This document shows, piece by piece, positions 34,270 through 41,606 of a DNA stretch of 44,711 nucleotides (positions within the stretch are counted from its first letter, which is position 1; each line of letters opens with the position of its first letter). The notes below the pieces were generated by a model. It saw only the letters and a list, made by a program, of their open reading frames with translations. It was not told the DNA's origin and made no database searches. The stretch comes from Alphaproteobacteria bacterium (lineage in GTDB: Bacteria; Pseudomonadota; Alphaproteobacteria; Rhizobiales; Hyphomicrobiaceae), in NCBI GenBank assembly GCA_018830445.1, contig JAHJSN010000112.1, positions 1 through 44,711 on the forward strand, given 5' to 3'. The position numbers and the translations under genes were made by a program.

Positions 34270-35567
34270 AACAGGAGCACCGGGCCGGCGCCGAAGAAGG
34301 AACGGGAATATCCAAACCTCGGTCCCTTCAGCGGCCATGCAAGTGGAGTACGGGTCAACCTGACTACGATCGCATTCTGAAATTCCAGATCGAAGAACTC
34401 AAGCTCGAGGGGCGCTATCGCCACTTCATTGAAAACGAACGGCTCTCAGGCAGTTTTCCGCTTACGCGCTTCCACCAAGGTGCAGCCAACAAGACTGTCA
34501 CTGTTTGGTGCTCTAACGACTATCTGGGCATGGGCCAGCATCCGGGCGTGCGCGCGGCCATGTGTGAGGCGATCAATAGCGTCGGGGCTGGTTCGGGCGG
34601 CACGCGCAACATTTCCGGGACCACCCCATACCACGTTGCGCTTGAACGGGAGATCGCCGACCTGCACCGCAAGGAGAGCGCCCTACTTTTCACGTCGGCT
34701 TACGTTGCCAATGACGCAACTCTTTCAACTCTGCAAAAGGTCATACCCGACCTTGTCATATTTTCTGACGCCCAGAACCACGCGTCAATGATCGAGGGTA
34801 TCCGCCGGGGCGGTGGCCCCAAACAAATCTTCAGGCACAATGACCTCGGCGATCTTGAGGCAAGGCTTGTTGACTTGCCGCAATCGACTCCAAGGATGAT
34901 CGCGTTCGAGAGCGTCTATTCAATGGATGGCGACATCGCTCCCATTGCGGAGATCTGCGATCTTGCCGAGCGCTACCATGCAATGACTTACATCGATGAG
35001 GTTCATGCCGTTGGTCTTTACGGCGACCGCGGCGGTGGCATCACCGAGCGCGATGGGCTTGCGCATCGCATCGACATTCTCAATGGCACGTTGGCGAAAG
35101 CCTACGGCGTCATGGGCGGTTACATTGCGGCCAGCCGCACGATTTGCGATGCGATACGATCCTTCGCTCCTGGATTCATCTTCACGACTTCTATCGCACC
35201 TGGGGTGGCCGCCGGCGCGCTTGCTTCGATCAGGCACCTCAAGACGAGCCAGAATGAGCGTGCGCTCCAAAAAGAGAGGGCGCTTCAATTGAAAAAGATG
35301 CTGCTCCCGGTTCGAATTCCCTTCATCGACTCGCCCAGCCATATCGTGCCGGTGATGATTGGCGATCCTGTGCTCACCAAGCAGGCCAGCGATCATCTGC
35401 TGGCACGGCATGCGATCTACATTCAGCCAATCAACTTTCCGACGGTGCCGCGCGGGACTGAGCGACTGCGAATTACACCGGGACCCTGCCATTCGGAGGC
35501 GATGCTCGTCGACCTGATTGATGCCCTCGACGCGACTTGGACCAGCCTTGGCTTGCCGAGGACGTAA
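34266..35567 (+). CDS. hemA: 5-aminolevulinate synthase (ALAS)
   Basis: A 433-residue PLP enzyme that condenses glycine and succinyl-CoA to 5-aminolevulinate, the first step of heme synthesis in alphaproteobacteria. Clear features are the glycine-rich NISGTTPYH region, [12 protein letters not shown] and the PLP lysine 278 in [16 protein letters not shown]. The first 32 residues, rich in charge and low in similarity, are longer than in typical ALAS (about 405). It terminates the mocR-ccmFGHI operon (ATGA overlap) and converges with haoB. A copy dedicated to making heme for HaoA and other multiheme proteins is the natural reading; a housekeeping hemA may exist elsewhere. Confidence 0.95.
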   Translation: MKQEHRAGAEEGTGISKPRSLQRPCKWSTGQPDYDRILKFQIEELKLEGRYRHFIENERLSGSFPLTRFHQGAANKTVTVWCSNDYLGMGQHPGVRAAMCEAINSVGAGSGGTRNISGTTPYHVALEREIADLHRKESALLFTSAYVANDATLSTLQKVIPDLVIFSDAQNHASMIEGIRRGGGPKQIFRHNDLGDLEARLVDLPQSTPRMIAFESVYSMDGDIAPIAEICDLAERYHAMTYIDEVHAVGLYGDRGGGITERDGLAHRIDILNGTLAKAYGVMGGYIAASRTICDAIRSFAPGFIFTTSIAPGVAAGALASIRHLKTSQNERALQKERALQLKKMLLPVRIPFIDSPSHIVPVMIGDPVLTKQASDHLLARHAIYIQPINFPTVPRGTERLRITPGPCHSEAMLVDLIDALDATWTSLGLPRT

Positions 35568-35620
35568 CCAGATATTTTCTGGTGTTGCGATAATTAGGCT
35601 TCGGCGCCTGAACGTCAGGC
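35568..35620. terminator. Two small hairpins between convergent hemA and haoB
   Basis: CCAGA-tattt-TCTGG (35568-35582), overlapping the end of hemA's stop region, and GCCTGA-acg-TCAGGC (35606-35620) form short stems in the 62-nt gap. The first has a T-rich loop, but neither is followed by a good T-run. They may act together as a weak bidirectional terminator. Confidence 0.35.
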
Positions 35621-35629
35621 TGCGATCGC

Positions 35630-36643
35630 TCAGGACGCATTCCGGTTCAGCTTGTAAATCCAATAGCCGCGGTGCTGGTAAACCAGCTGCAACCCCTTGA
35701 GACGCATGGGGTTCGATGTCGAAAACGGTAGAAGCTTCGCAATCAAAAGATCGGAACTGTCCTTATCGTTGAGGTAATGAAGACGGACAGCGTGTCCGAT
35801 AGGCTCGACGGCGTAGCCGCCCTTAATCTTTTCGGACTTTATCCACTCGCGCGTTGTTTTGACGACTCCGTGAGACTGCCCTGAAGTGGGAAAATCGCGG
35901 TATCCGATTGCAAGCTGCTCGGGGCGGGAGGATGCGACCTTCCAGGCATCCGAAAGGTGGACAGCGACATAGATGTCCTTGCCCGGAGCGAGCGCGGCGA
36001 GAGCTGCAGTGCCCGTCTCTTCGTCGTCGAGGAGCGCTTCGATGAAGCGAGTGAAGTTATCTGCTTCACTGCTTGCGATACCGGCACCCCAGAAGGCCTT
36101 CTCGGATGCGAGCACGCGGTCAGCCGCCTCGGCCCACGATGTCGGCACTATCAATCCGCGTGCCAGTGGGTCGTCGAGTGGCGCCTCGCGCCCGGCAAGA
36201 ACGCGAATCTTTCGCGACAGATCCCACCAGGACAGGACGACGGCTTCGGTGGGGACATGCTGCTTGATCGCGGCCATCACCTTATCGACTTCACTCAGCG
36301 TCAGGTCTGCCGAAAAGACCGGCTCGGTAACATTGTTGCGCCAGTCGAGCGCGACAGGCCGTCCATCTTTCGAGGTTGCGATAAGTGCTGTTGCGACAGG
36401 CTCTCGCATGCCCGCGACCCGCCACTCCCCGCGCTGCAGTGCATTCGTAACTGCCGTATCCGCTATCGTGAGATCAGTCGCAGCATCTTTCGACGCCGCA
36501 GCGAATGTCCGCTCATAGGGGAGTCCAGAAGGCTGAATCGGTGCATTCAGTGCCAGCGCGACCATTCCAGAACCCAGGATGACGAGGAGGGCGGGAATCA
36601 AAGCGAGGAGACGAGACTTCCTATTTCCACCGACTTGCGACAT
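35630..36643 (-). CDS. haoB: HaoB, hydroxylamine oxidation-associated membrane protein
   Basis: A 337-residue protein with one N-terminal helix (about 12-35) and a large, probably periplasmic domain without heme motifs. Position directly after haoA, length and the sequence TAVTNALQRGEWRVAGMREPVATALIATSKDGRPVALDWRNNV-style domain match HaoB of ammonia oxidisers and methanotrophs, whose function is not established. ATG 36643 is taken because AGGCGA precedes it; an upstream GTG (36685) is possible. A 129-nt gap with a strong hairpin separates it from haoA. Call rests on context as much as sequence. Confidence 0.85.
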   Translation of the reverse strand: MSQVGGNRKSRLLALIPALLVILGSGMVALALNAPIQPSGLPYERTFAAASKDAATDLTIADTAVTNALQRGEWRVAGMREPVATALIATSKDGRPVALDWRNNVTEPVFSADLTLSEVDKVMAAIKQHVPTEAVVLSWWDLSRKIRVLAGREAPLDDPLARGLIVPTSWAEAADRVLASEKAFWGAGIASSEADNFTRFIEALLDDEETGTAALAALAPGKDIYVAVHLSDAWKVASSRPEQLAIGYRDFPTSGQSHGVVKTTREWIKSEKIKGGYAVEPIGHAVRLHYLNDKDSSDLLIAKLLPFSTSNPMRLKGLQLVYQHRGYWIYKLNRNAS

Positions 36644-36703
36644 TCGCCTGTACCCCGCTGTAAACTCCCGCGTCGCTCGATGCACGCGGCTGGATGAAAT
36701 GCA

Positions 36704-36736
36704 CCGGGCAGCGGGAAAAGGCGTCCCGCTGCCCGG
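36704..36736 (-). promoter_or_regulatory. Strong intercistronic hairpin between haoA and haoB
   Basis: A perfect 13-bp GC-rich stem (arms 36704-36716 and 36724-36736; CCGGGCAGCGGGA and its complement) encloses a 7-nt loop. It lies in the 129-nt haoA-haoB gap. In the haoA direction no T-run follows, so it is more likely a 3'-end stabiliser or partial terminator that lets haoA mRNA exceed haoB mRNA. Confidence 0.65.
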
Positions 36737-36772
36737 CGGATGATCGGCGGCAACCGTATGAGCCGACCTTAA

Positions 36773-38494
36773 TTACTCTTTGCGCCTCCGGTTGAGGGCA
36801 TAGGCGCCAAGCCCCGCCAGCAGTAACAGCCCGCCAAGACCGCCAACCAGGGCGCGTTTGATCGGCGAATTGAGATCGAGAATGTCGCCTTTCTTGGTCG
36901 GGGCAAGCGAGGCCACAGTGGCCTTCAGTTCGGCCATGTCGCGCAGCTTGGAATCCTCGTCGTTGATGCGGACCGCGCTCTTCACGAGTTGGGACCAGCC
37001 TTCCGAGTAGGTGTAGCCACCCGGATTGGCATGTGCGAGGCCCTTGAAGTGCTTGATCTTATGGTGCTCCCACATTTCTGCGTATTCGTATTCGACAGCT
37101 GAGGGATTGTTACCTTTTTGCCAGAACAGATTGAAGAAGTTGCCTGGTCCGTCCTCTTTTTCAGGAGCAGGCGGCGCTGGCCGGTTCGTCTTCTGACCCG
37201 GCAGCAATCCGTCCTCGTGCAACTTCACCAGAACCTTCTTGGCGTCCTCGGTGATCTTGATGCCATCGATCGTGCCTTTGTCGATGAACTCGAGATATGC
37301 GCGTCCGAAGCGTTCCGAATGGCAATTCGAGCAGGTTTCAACCCATGCTTCCTGGCGTTCGGCAAACCATGGATGGCTCAAATTCTCGGCAATCTTGGTC
37401 GTCGGCTCGAATGCCCAGCGAACCTTGCGCACCATGTTGTGTGAGAACTTGCCCTTGTATTCCATGTGGCAGAACTGACAGGTGGGAGCATTCATGCCGC
37501 CTTTTTCGATGGCATCCGCCAGCTGCGCATTCCAGTCCCACGTATCGCCGCGAGTTTGATAGACCGTGCCGTGCTTGGACAGCATGTAGGCCTCGAATTC
37601 ATTGTGGTCGACACCGTTGTGGCACATCGCGCACGTCTCGGGCTTGCGCGCTTCCACGGCGGAGAATTCGTGCCGGGTGTGGCAACTGGTGCAGGTGTTC
37701 TGGGTCGTGTGACAGAACGTGCAACCCTCGGCCACTTCGCGCTGTTCCATCGCTGCCCAGACCGCCGTTTCGACGTTGGCCTTGTACGACAATGCGTGCG
37801 AGGGACGCCCTTCTGGCCACTGATCCTGTGGCCATTTGAATGTGTCGCGTTCCGACTCGCGCTCGGCGAACTGCTTGACATGGCATGTTCCGCAGACTGC
37901 CGCGTCCGGCATCCTCAGATCGGTCTGGTGCTGGCCCGACTGCTTGTTGACGCCGACATGGCAATCGATGCAGCCGACGTTCTCAAGTGGTTCACCTTCT
38001 TTCAGCATCCCCATGGATCGCAGGTTGCCCTCCACCTCTACGATCATAGCCTTTTTGTAGAAGCGTGAATCGGATTCGGGGAGGTTGCGGATCTCATCGA
38101 GATTGCCGTGAACGCTCTTCTGCCAGCTATGTACCCAACCGGGTGAAGCTTCTGTATGACACTCAACGCACTGGGCGCGCGTTGCATCGAGTTCAGGGTT
38201 GGCTGGCGGCTTGTAGAAATCTCGAGGATTGAGATATTTGGAAATGGGAATTGGCTCCCAGAACTTCGACAGCGAGCCCGTGCCGGCTCCAGCTTCGGGA
38301 TCGTTGTAGCGCTTTGTGAGCGCGTCATAGAGTTCTTTGGGCGAAGCGTCATCACTGAGCCCCAGGGCTTTGTAGGTCTCCGCGGGCACTTCACTGCGTG
38401 CGGTATCGGACAGAAGTCCGATCGCTAACCCCAGCGTGGCCGCTGCAGCCAATAAAATGCTGCTCTTGAAATAGGGTTTCCTTAAAGAATTCAT
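36773..38494 (-). CDS. haoA: Octaheme hydroxylamine oxidoreductase (HAO) with C-terminal anchor
   Basis: A 573-residue octaheme protein that would oxidise hydroxylamine in the periplasm. A signal peptide (about 11-35) is followed by eight CxxCH motifs at 109, 175, 201, 258, 268, 288, 339 and 388; the close pair at 258/268 is typical of the region around the P460 heme. The segment EYEYAEMWEHHKIKHFKGLAHANPGGYTYSEGW (469-500) retains several Tyr residues, one of which should correspond to the Tyr cross-linked to heme P460 in Nitrosomonas. A C-terminal helix (about 545-568, then RRRKE) would tether it to the membrane. ATG 38494 follows GGGAG. Heme maturation genes lie beside it. A reductive octaheme relative is less likely given the HaoB neighbour. 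Confidence 0.93.
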   Translation of the reverse strand: MNSLRKPYFKSSILLAAAATLGLAIGLLSDTARSEVPAETYKALGLSDDASPKELYDALTKRYNDPEAGAGTGSLSKFWEPIPISKYLNPRDFYKPPANPELDATRAQCVECHTEASPGWVHSWQKSVHGNLDEIRNLPESDSRFYKKAMIVEVEGNLRSMGMLKEGEPLENVGCIDCHVGVNKQSGQHQTDLRMPDAAVCGTCHVKQFAERESERDTFKWPQDQWPEGRPSHALSYKANVETAVWAAMEQREVAEGCTFCHTTQNTCTSCHTRHEFSAVEARKPETCAMCHNGVDHNEFEAYMLSKHGTVYQTRGDTWDWNAQLADAIEKGGMNAPTCQFCHMEYKGKFSHNMVRKVRWAFEPTTKIAENLSHPWFAERQEAWVETCSNCHSERFGRAYLEFIDKGTIDGIKITEDAKKVLVKLHEDGLLPGQKTNRPAPPAPEKEDGPGNFFNLFWQKGNNPSAVEYEYAEMWEHHKIKHFKGLAHANPGGYTYSEGWSQLVKSAVRINDEDSKLRDMAELKATVASLAPTKKGDILDLNSPIKRALVGGLGGLLLLAGLGAYALNRRRKE

Positions 38495-38630
38495 TATCGC
38501 ACTCCCGGATGCCGCCAACCGGTCCTCGCGACGCAAGAACCAACGAAGACACAATCAATGGGTGCGTCAATTTGAAAAAGCGCCAGCGGAGTGTTTTTTC
38601 GTGGTGCCAGATGTCGTGGAAAGGTGGCAC

Positions 38631-38803
38631 TGAACCGCCCCGGGAACACCGGAGGCAGTTTCGTTTGAGTCAGGCGGCGAGTTTGCAGGCTGCTCCTGTG
38701 CAGTATGCTAGGCGGCTTCGGCTTCCGCCGGAGGGATAGTGCTGATCGGCTCCAGCAGTCGGCGGTCGTTGAACCAGTCGACCCACCCGGGCGTTTTGAC
38801 GGA
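38631..38803 (-). mobile_element. 3'-terminal remnant of an IS3-family element
   Basis: On the minus strand the translation GWVDWFNDRRLLEPISTIPPAEAEAA-stop is the conserved C-terminus of IS3-family (OrfB) transposases. About 75 bp beyond the stop the sequence runs into TGAACCGCCCCGGGAACACC (read from 38631 on the plus strand), which looks like the terminal inverted repeat of such elements in rhizobia. Upstream of GWVDWFN the transposase similarity is lost, so only the last 30 residues and the end survive. It lies just upstream of haoA. Confidence 0.75.
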
Positions 38804-39142
38804 ATAGGCGAATGCTGCACTTGCCCGCATCCAGTGCGCCTTCTGCGAACACAGCCTTCGAGAACGCATGAAATGCCGCGTCGGCCCCAGGAGTCGGCGC
38901 GCGGCGGCGCTCGAAATGAGCACTGAACGTCTTCGGGAAATGGATCTCGGATCTGGCGGTAGCGACCTCAAGCGGTATTTACAAGACCCGCTATTTCGAC
39001 AAAAAGACGCACTGTAAATACCCATTTCAATTTGTGTCAGGTCGACCATGCGCTACGAAACGATTCTCGATCCAGAACACTGGTTCTCATGGTGACCGTT
39101 GAACTTGCCATACCGCCTCCCCGACAGGAAAGGTTGCTACCA
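38804..39142. other. Intergenic stretch without recognised gene
   Basis: Between the IS3 remnant and the small gene at 39143 no coherent reading frame or family motif was seen. A minus-strand frame continues beyond the transposase end but gives an Arg/Ser-rich translation, probably noncoding. The upstream part may be the junction where the IS fragment broke. Confidence 0.5.
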
Positions 39143-39376
39143 ATGGACAACCGGCTGCCGAGCCTCATCATTCCCATGCCCACTGAAGGCTACGATCTTG
39201 CAGTGAAGCCCGCCCGCATTGCGGTGAGGAAGACCCAGTCCGAAGCGGTCGTGCGTAGCCGGCTGCGCAAGGAATACGAAGCAGATGCAGATGCTCTGAT
39301 CGCGGTTTCCCAAGTAGTGGCCACGCATTTTGCAACGATCGCGGCGGCGAACGATTACTGGCGCGTGGTGGCATGA
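39143..39376 (+). CDS. Small conserved-looking protein of unknown function (77 aa)
   Basis: A 77-residue protein beginning MDNRLPSLIIPMPTEGYDLAVKP, then a basic patch (RKTQSEAVVRSRLRKEYEADADAL) and a helical end (VSQVVATHFATIAAANDYWRVVA). ATG 39143 follows AGGAAAGG; an in-frame ATG at 39089 is an alternative. No signal or membrane segment and no recognised family. The stop overlaps the start of the MOSC protein by 4 nt, so both form a small operon and probably share a task. Confidence 0.65.
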   Translation: MDNRLPSLIIPMPTEGYDLAVKPARIAVRKTQSEAVVRSRLRKEYEADADALIAVSQVVATHFATIAAANDYWRVVA

Positions 39377-40377
39377 CGACGATCACTATAAGCGGTGGAG
39401 AGATTACGGTGGACGCTGCGTTGGTGGCCGAGGGGTTCGGCCTGACCGAAGCCAAGCTGCAATCCTTGATGCGCGCTGGCACTATCACTTCGCGATGCGA
39501 GAGCGGTGAAGCTGAAGATGCCGGGCGCTACCGTCTGAATTTCCTTTTCGGCAATCGGATACTGCGCCTCACCGTGGACCAAATGGGAAACCTGCCCGGA
39601 CCCGCCCAGATTGAATTTGTCGGCAGCCGGCAGCCCCCTGGCGGCGACTCGACACCGCGTAGAGGAATCACCGGAAGAATGATCGTTGGCGATGCGGGGC
39701 GCGTGAGCCAGATTCGGATCGGCAGGGCGAAACCGTTCGGTCCCAAGGGCCAGCCGAGCGCCATCGACAAGTTGCCCGTAGCTGGGCTCTTGGACTTCGG
39801 CCCACTGGGTCTTTATGCGGACGATCAGGGCGATCTTGTCCATCATGGCGGGAAGGACAAAGCGATCCATGCCTATCCTCGGGCGCATTATTCAGCATGG
39901 GCGGATGAGTTGCCGGAACTGCGGCACGTGTTGAACCCCGGCGCCTTCGGCGAGAATTTGGTGATCGATGAGTTGACCGAGTGCGACGTCTGCCTTGGAG
40001 ATATCTTTGCGCTCGGTACAGGGCGCTGTCAGGTCAGTCAGTCCCGCCAGCCCTGCTGGAAACTTAATCATCGCTTCGGGCGACCAGATATGTCCCGCCT
40101 CGTCCAAGAGAGCGGGCGGACCGGCTGGTATTTCCGAGTCCTGGAGGGCGGCAGCCTGATGGCCGGAACGGACTTGATATTGCTGGAAAGGCCTCATCCG
40201 GAATGGCCGCTTTCGCGCGTCCATGAGCTGCTTTACAGGAATGGACTCGATCGAACCTCACTCGCCGAACTCGCCCTTCTGCCCACTCTGCCGCCATCAT
40301 GGCGGTCGCTGGCCGAGCGCCGGCTGGCGTCGGGCAGGATTGAAGACTGGACGGCTCGGTTGGCAACTCCAGAGTGA
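39373..40377 (+). CDS. Two-domain protein: small N-terminal domain plus YiiM-like MOSC domain
   Basis: A 334-residue protein. Residues 1-75 (ITVDAALVAEGFGLTEAKLQSLMRAG, DAGRYRLNFLFGNRILRLTVD) resemble small proteins classified as DUF6522. Residues about 110-330 are a MOSC domain of YiiM type: VHHGGKDKAIHAYPR, NPGAFGENL and the molybdenum-binding Cys228 in SQSRQPCWKLNHRFG. YiiM reduces N-hydroxylated bases such as 6-hydroxylaminopurine using molybdenum cofactor. Placement next to haoA and the NO reductase suggests removal of N-hydroxy products formed from hydroxylamine. YiiM proteins are usually about 220 residues, so the fusion is unusual. No stop separates the parts. Domain calls good; substrate inferred. 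Confidence 0.85.
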   Translation: MTTITISGGEITVDAALVAEGFGLTEAKLQSLMRAGTITSRCESGEAEDAGRYRLNFLFGNRILRLTVDQMGNLPGPAQIEFVGSRQPPGGDSTPRRGITGRMIVGDAGRVSQIRIGRAKPFGPKGQPSAIDKLPVAGLLDFGPLGLYADDQGDLVHHGGKDKAIHAYPRAHYSAWADELPELRHVLNPGAFGENLVIDELTECDVCLGDIFALGTGRCQVSQSRQPCWKLNHRFGRPDMSRLVQESGRTGWYFRVLEGGSLMAGTDLILLERPHPEWPLSRVHELLYRNGLDRTSLAELALLPTLPPSWRSLAERRLASGRIEDWTARLATPE

Positions 40378-40529
40378 ACGTCCATTTCATTTTTAATTGA
40401 GCCCGCTTACTCGGCCTGGTTCTGCGAAGACGACATCAGATGCGAGCCCGCAAACCTGATCTCTGGTCGCAAAGCGCTGCTGACAGGGTCGTTTTTGGGC
40501 GTTTGACGGCGTCATGCCGGGCGCCAGAG

Positions 40530-40994
40530 TTATGATCTTTCTGGCTGAGCCTTGGGGGGTGGTTCGAAATCGAGATGCCGGCGAAACATCTTCGGGTTCG
40601 GAAGGGCATCGGCGAGGGTCTTGTTGTCGAGGGAGGCAAAGAACGCCTCGTTGGCATCAGACAGGATTCCCTTGAGGCAGCAAACAGGGTTGAGTTTGCA
40701 CTGCACAGGCCCCGGTCGCAGGCATTCAACCAGACCGGAACCAGCTTCCGTCAGCCGCACAACCTTCCCGATCGAGATTTCGATTGGATCTCGCGCCAGC
40801 CGCATGCCCCCGCCGCGCCCGCGACTGGCGATGACGAAGCCATGGCGGCTCAATAATTGGGCAGCCTTGGCAAGATGGTCGAACGACAAGTCCAGAGCAT
40901 CGGCAATCTCGCGCGTCGAGACGCTGCGTCCGCTCTGCATGCCAAGGCAGATCAAGATACGCAACGTGAGATCGGAAAAGCTCGATATTTGCAT
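40530..40994 (-). CDS. NsrR-type Rrf2 iron-sulfur regulator (2)
   Basis: A 154-residue Rrf2 protein with winged helix (REIADALDLSFDHLAKAAQLL), GRGGGMRLAR wing and Cys 91, 99 and 105 (plus 106) in ECLRPGPVQCKLNPVCCLK, with Asp8. The spacing equals that in the regulator at 25872, so both probably bind an NO-sensitive cluster. It is divergent from norS with a 96-nt shared promoter region that is AT-rich (about 41040-41075), a good place for an NsrR-type operator, though no clear palindrome was found. Control of norSY by NO is the likely role. ATG 40994 was chosen since similarity begins there. Confidence 0.87.
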   Translation of the reverse strand: MQISSFSDLTLRILICLGMQSGRSVSTREIADALDLSFDHLAKAAQLLSRHGFVIASRGRGGGMRLARDPIEISIGKVVRLTEAGSGLVECLRPGPVQCKLNPVCCLKGILSDANEAFFASLDNKTLADALPNPKMFRRHLDFEPPPKAQPERS

Positions 40995-41090
40995 TGCGCC
41001 AATCAACCGGATTTCAATTGACACATCAAGAGAAACAAGCCTTAATTACGCATCCATAATACTTATTTAAAGTCTACTCGGAGGGGAGCC

Positions 41091-41594
41091 ATGCAGATGA
41101 TCGTACTAGCCGTTAGCCTGGTGCTGATGGCGCTTACGGCGTTGTGCTTTGCCGCTGCGATCCGTTCCGGCGGGTCGGCTCGGCCTGCCGATCGAAGCGA
41201 GGAACGGCGCCGGGGCCTCATTTGGGCAATGTTGGTCGTCGGTCTGGTGGTTACCTCGGTGTCCCTGCGCGAATGGCCACATTCGGTCTCCGCCGCCGCG
41301 GCGGACCAGACTGTGAATGTCACCGGCGGTCAGTGGTTCTGGGAGATCGACAAGACGGAATTGCCGCGCGACAGGCCGATTGTATTCAACGTCCACACAG
41401 CGGACGTGACCCACGGTTTCGGCGTCGTCAACGAGTCCGGGCGGCTGCTGTTTCAGATGCAGGCGATGCCGGGCTACGTCAACCGTGTCCAATATGTCTT
41501 CGACAAGCCTGGCAACTACCGGGTCATCTGCCTCGAGTACTGCGGGGTCGCGCATCACGACATGATCACCGAATTCACCGTTGCAGCGAACTGA
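41091..41594 (+). CDS. norS: NorS-like CuA subunit of heme-copper NO reductase (sNOR)
   Basis: A 167-residue protein with two N-terminal helices (about 3-23 and 43-60) and a cupredoxin domain with the full CuA ligand set: His108 (VTHGF), Cys147, Glu149, Cys151, His155 and Met158 (CLEYCGVAHHDM). It is a short subunit II that takes electrons from cytochrome c. The following genes (heme-copper subunit I, SCO/SenC protein, membrane orf1) reproduce the norSY-senC-orf1 order described for sNOR in ammonia oxidisers. GGAGGGGAG precedes the ATG. The alternative is a small cytochrome oxidase; subunit I argues for NOR. Confidence 0.85.
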   Translation: MQMIVLAVSLVLMALTALCFAAAIRSGGSARPADRSEERRRGLIWAMLVVGLVVTSVSLREWPHSVSAAAADQTVNVTGGQWFWEIDKTELPRDRPIVFNVHTADVTHGFGVVNESGRLLFQMQAMPGYVNRVQYVFDKPGNYRVICLEYCGVAHHDMITEFTVAAN

Positions 41595-41606
41595 AGGACA
41601 CTCACC

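Noticed and set aside
38555-38580. Crp/Fnr-type site upstream of haoA (ATCAA and GTCAA motifs)
   Set aside because: The two half-sites are in direct, not inverted, orientation and wrongly spaced.
40999-41036. FNR-like site TTGACACATCAA upstream of norS
   Set aside because: The TTGA and TCAA halves are separated by 4 nt rather than 6, so the spacing does not fit a Crp/Fnr dimer site.
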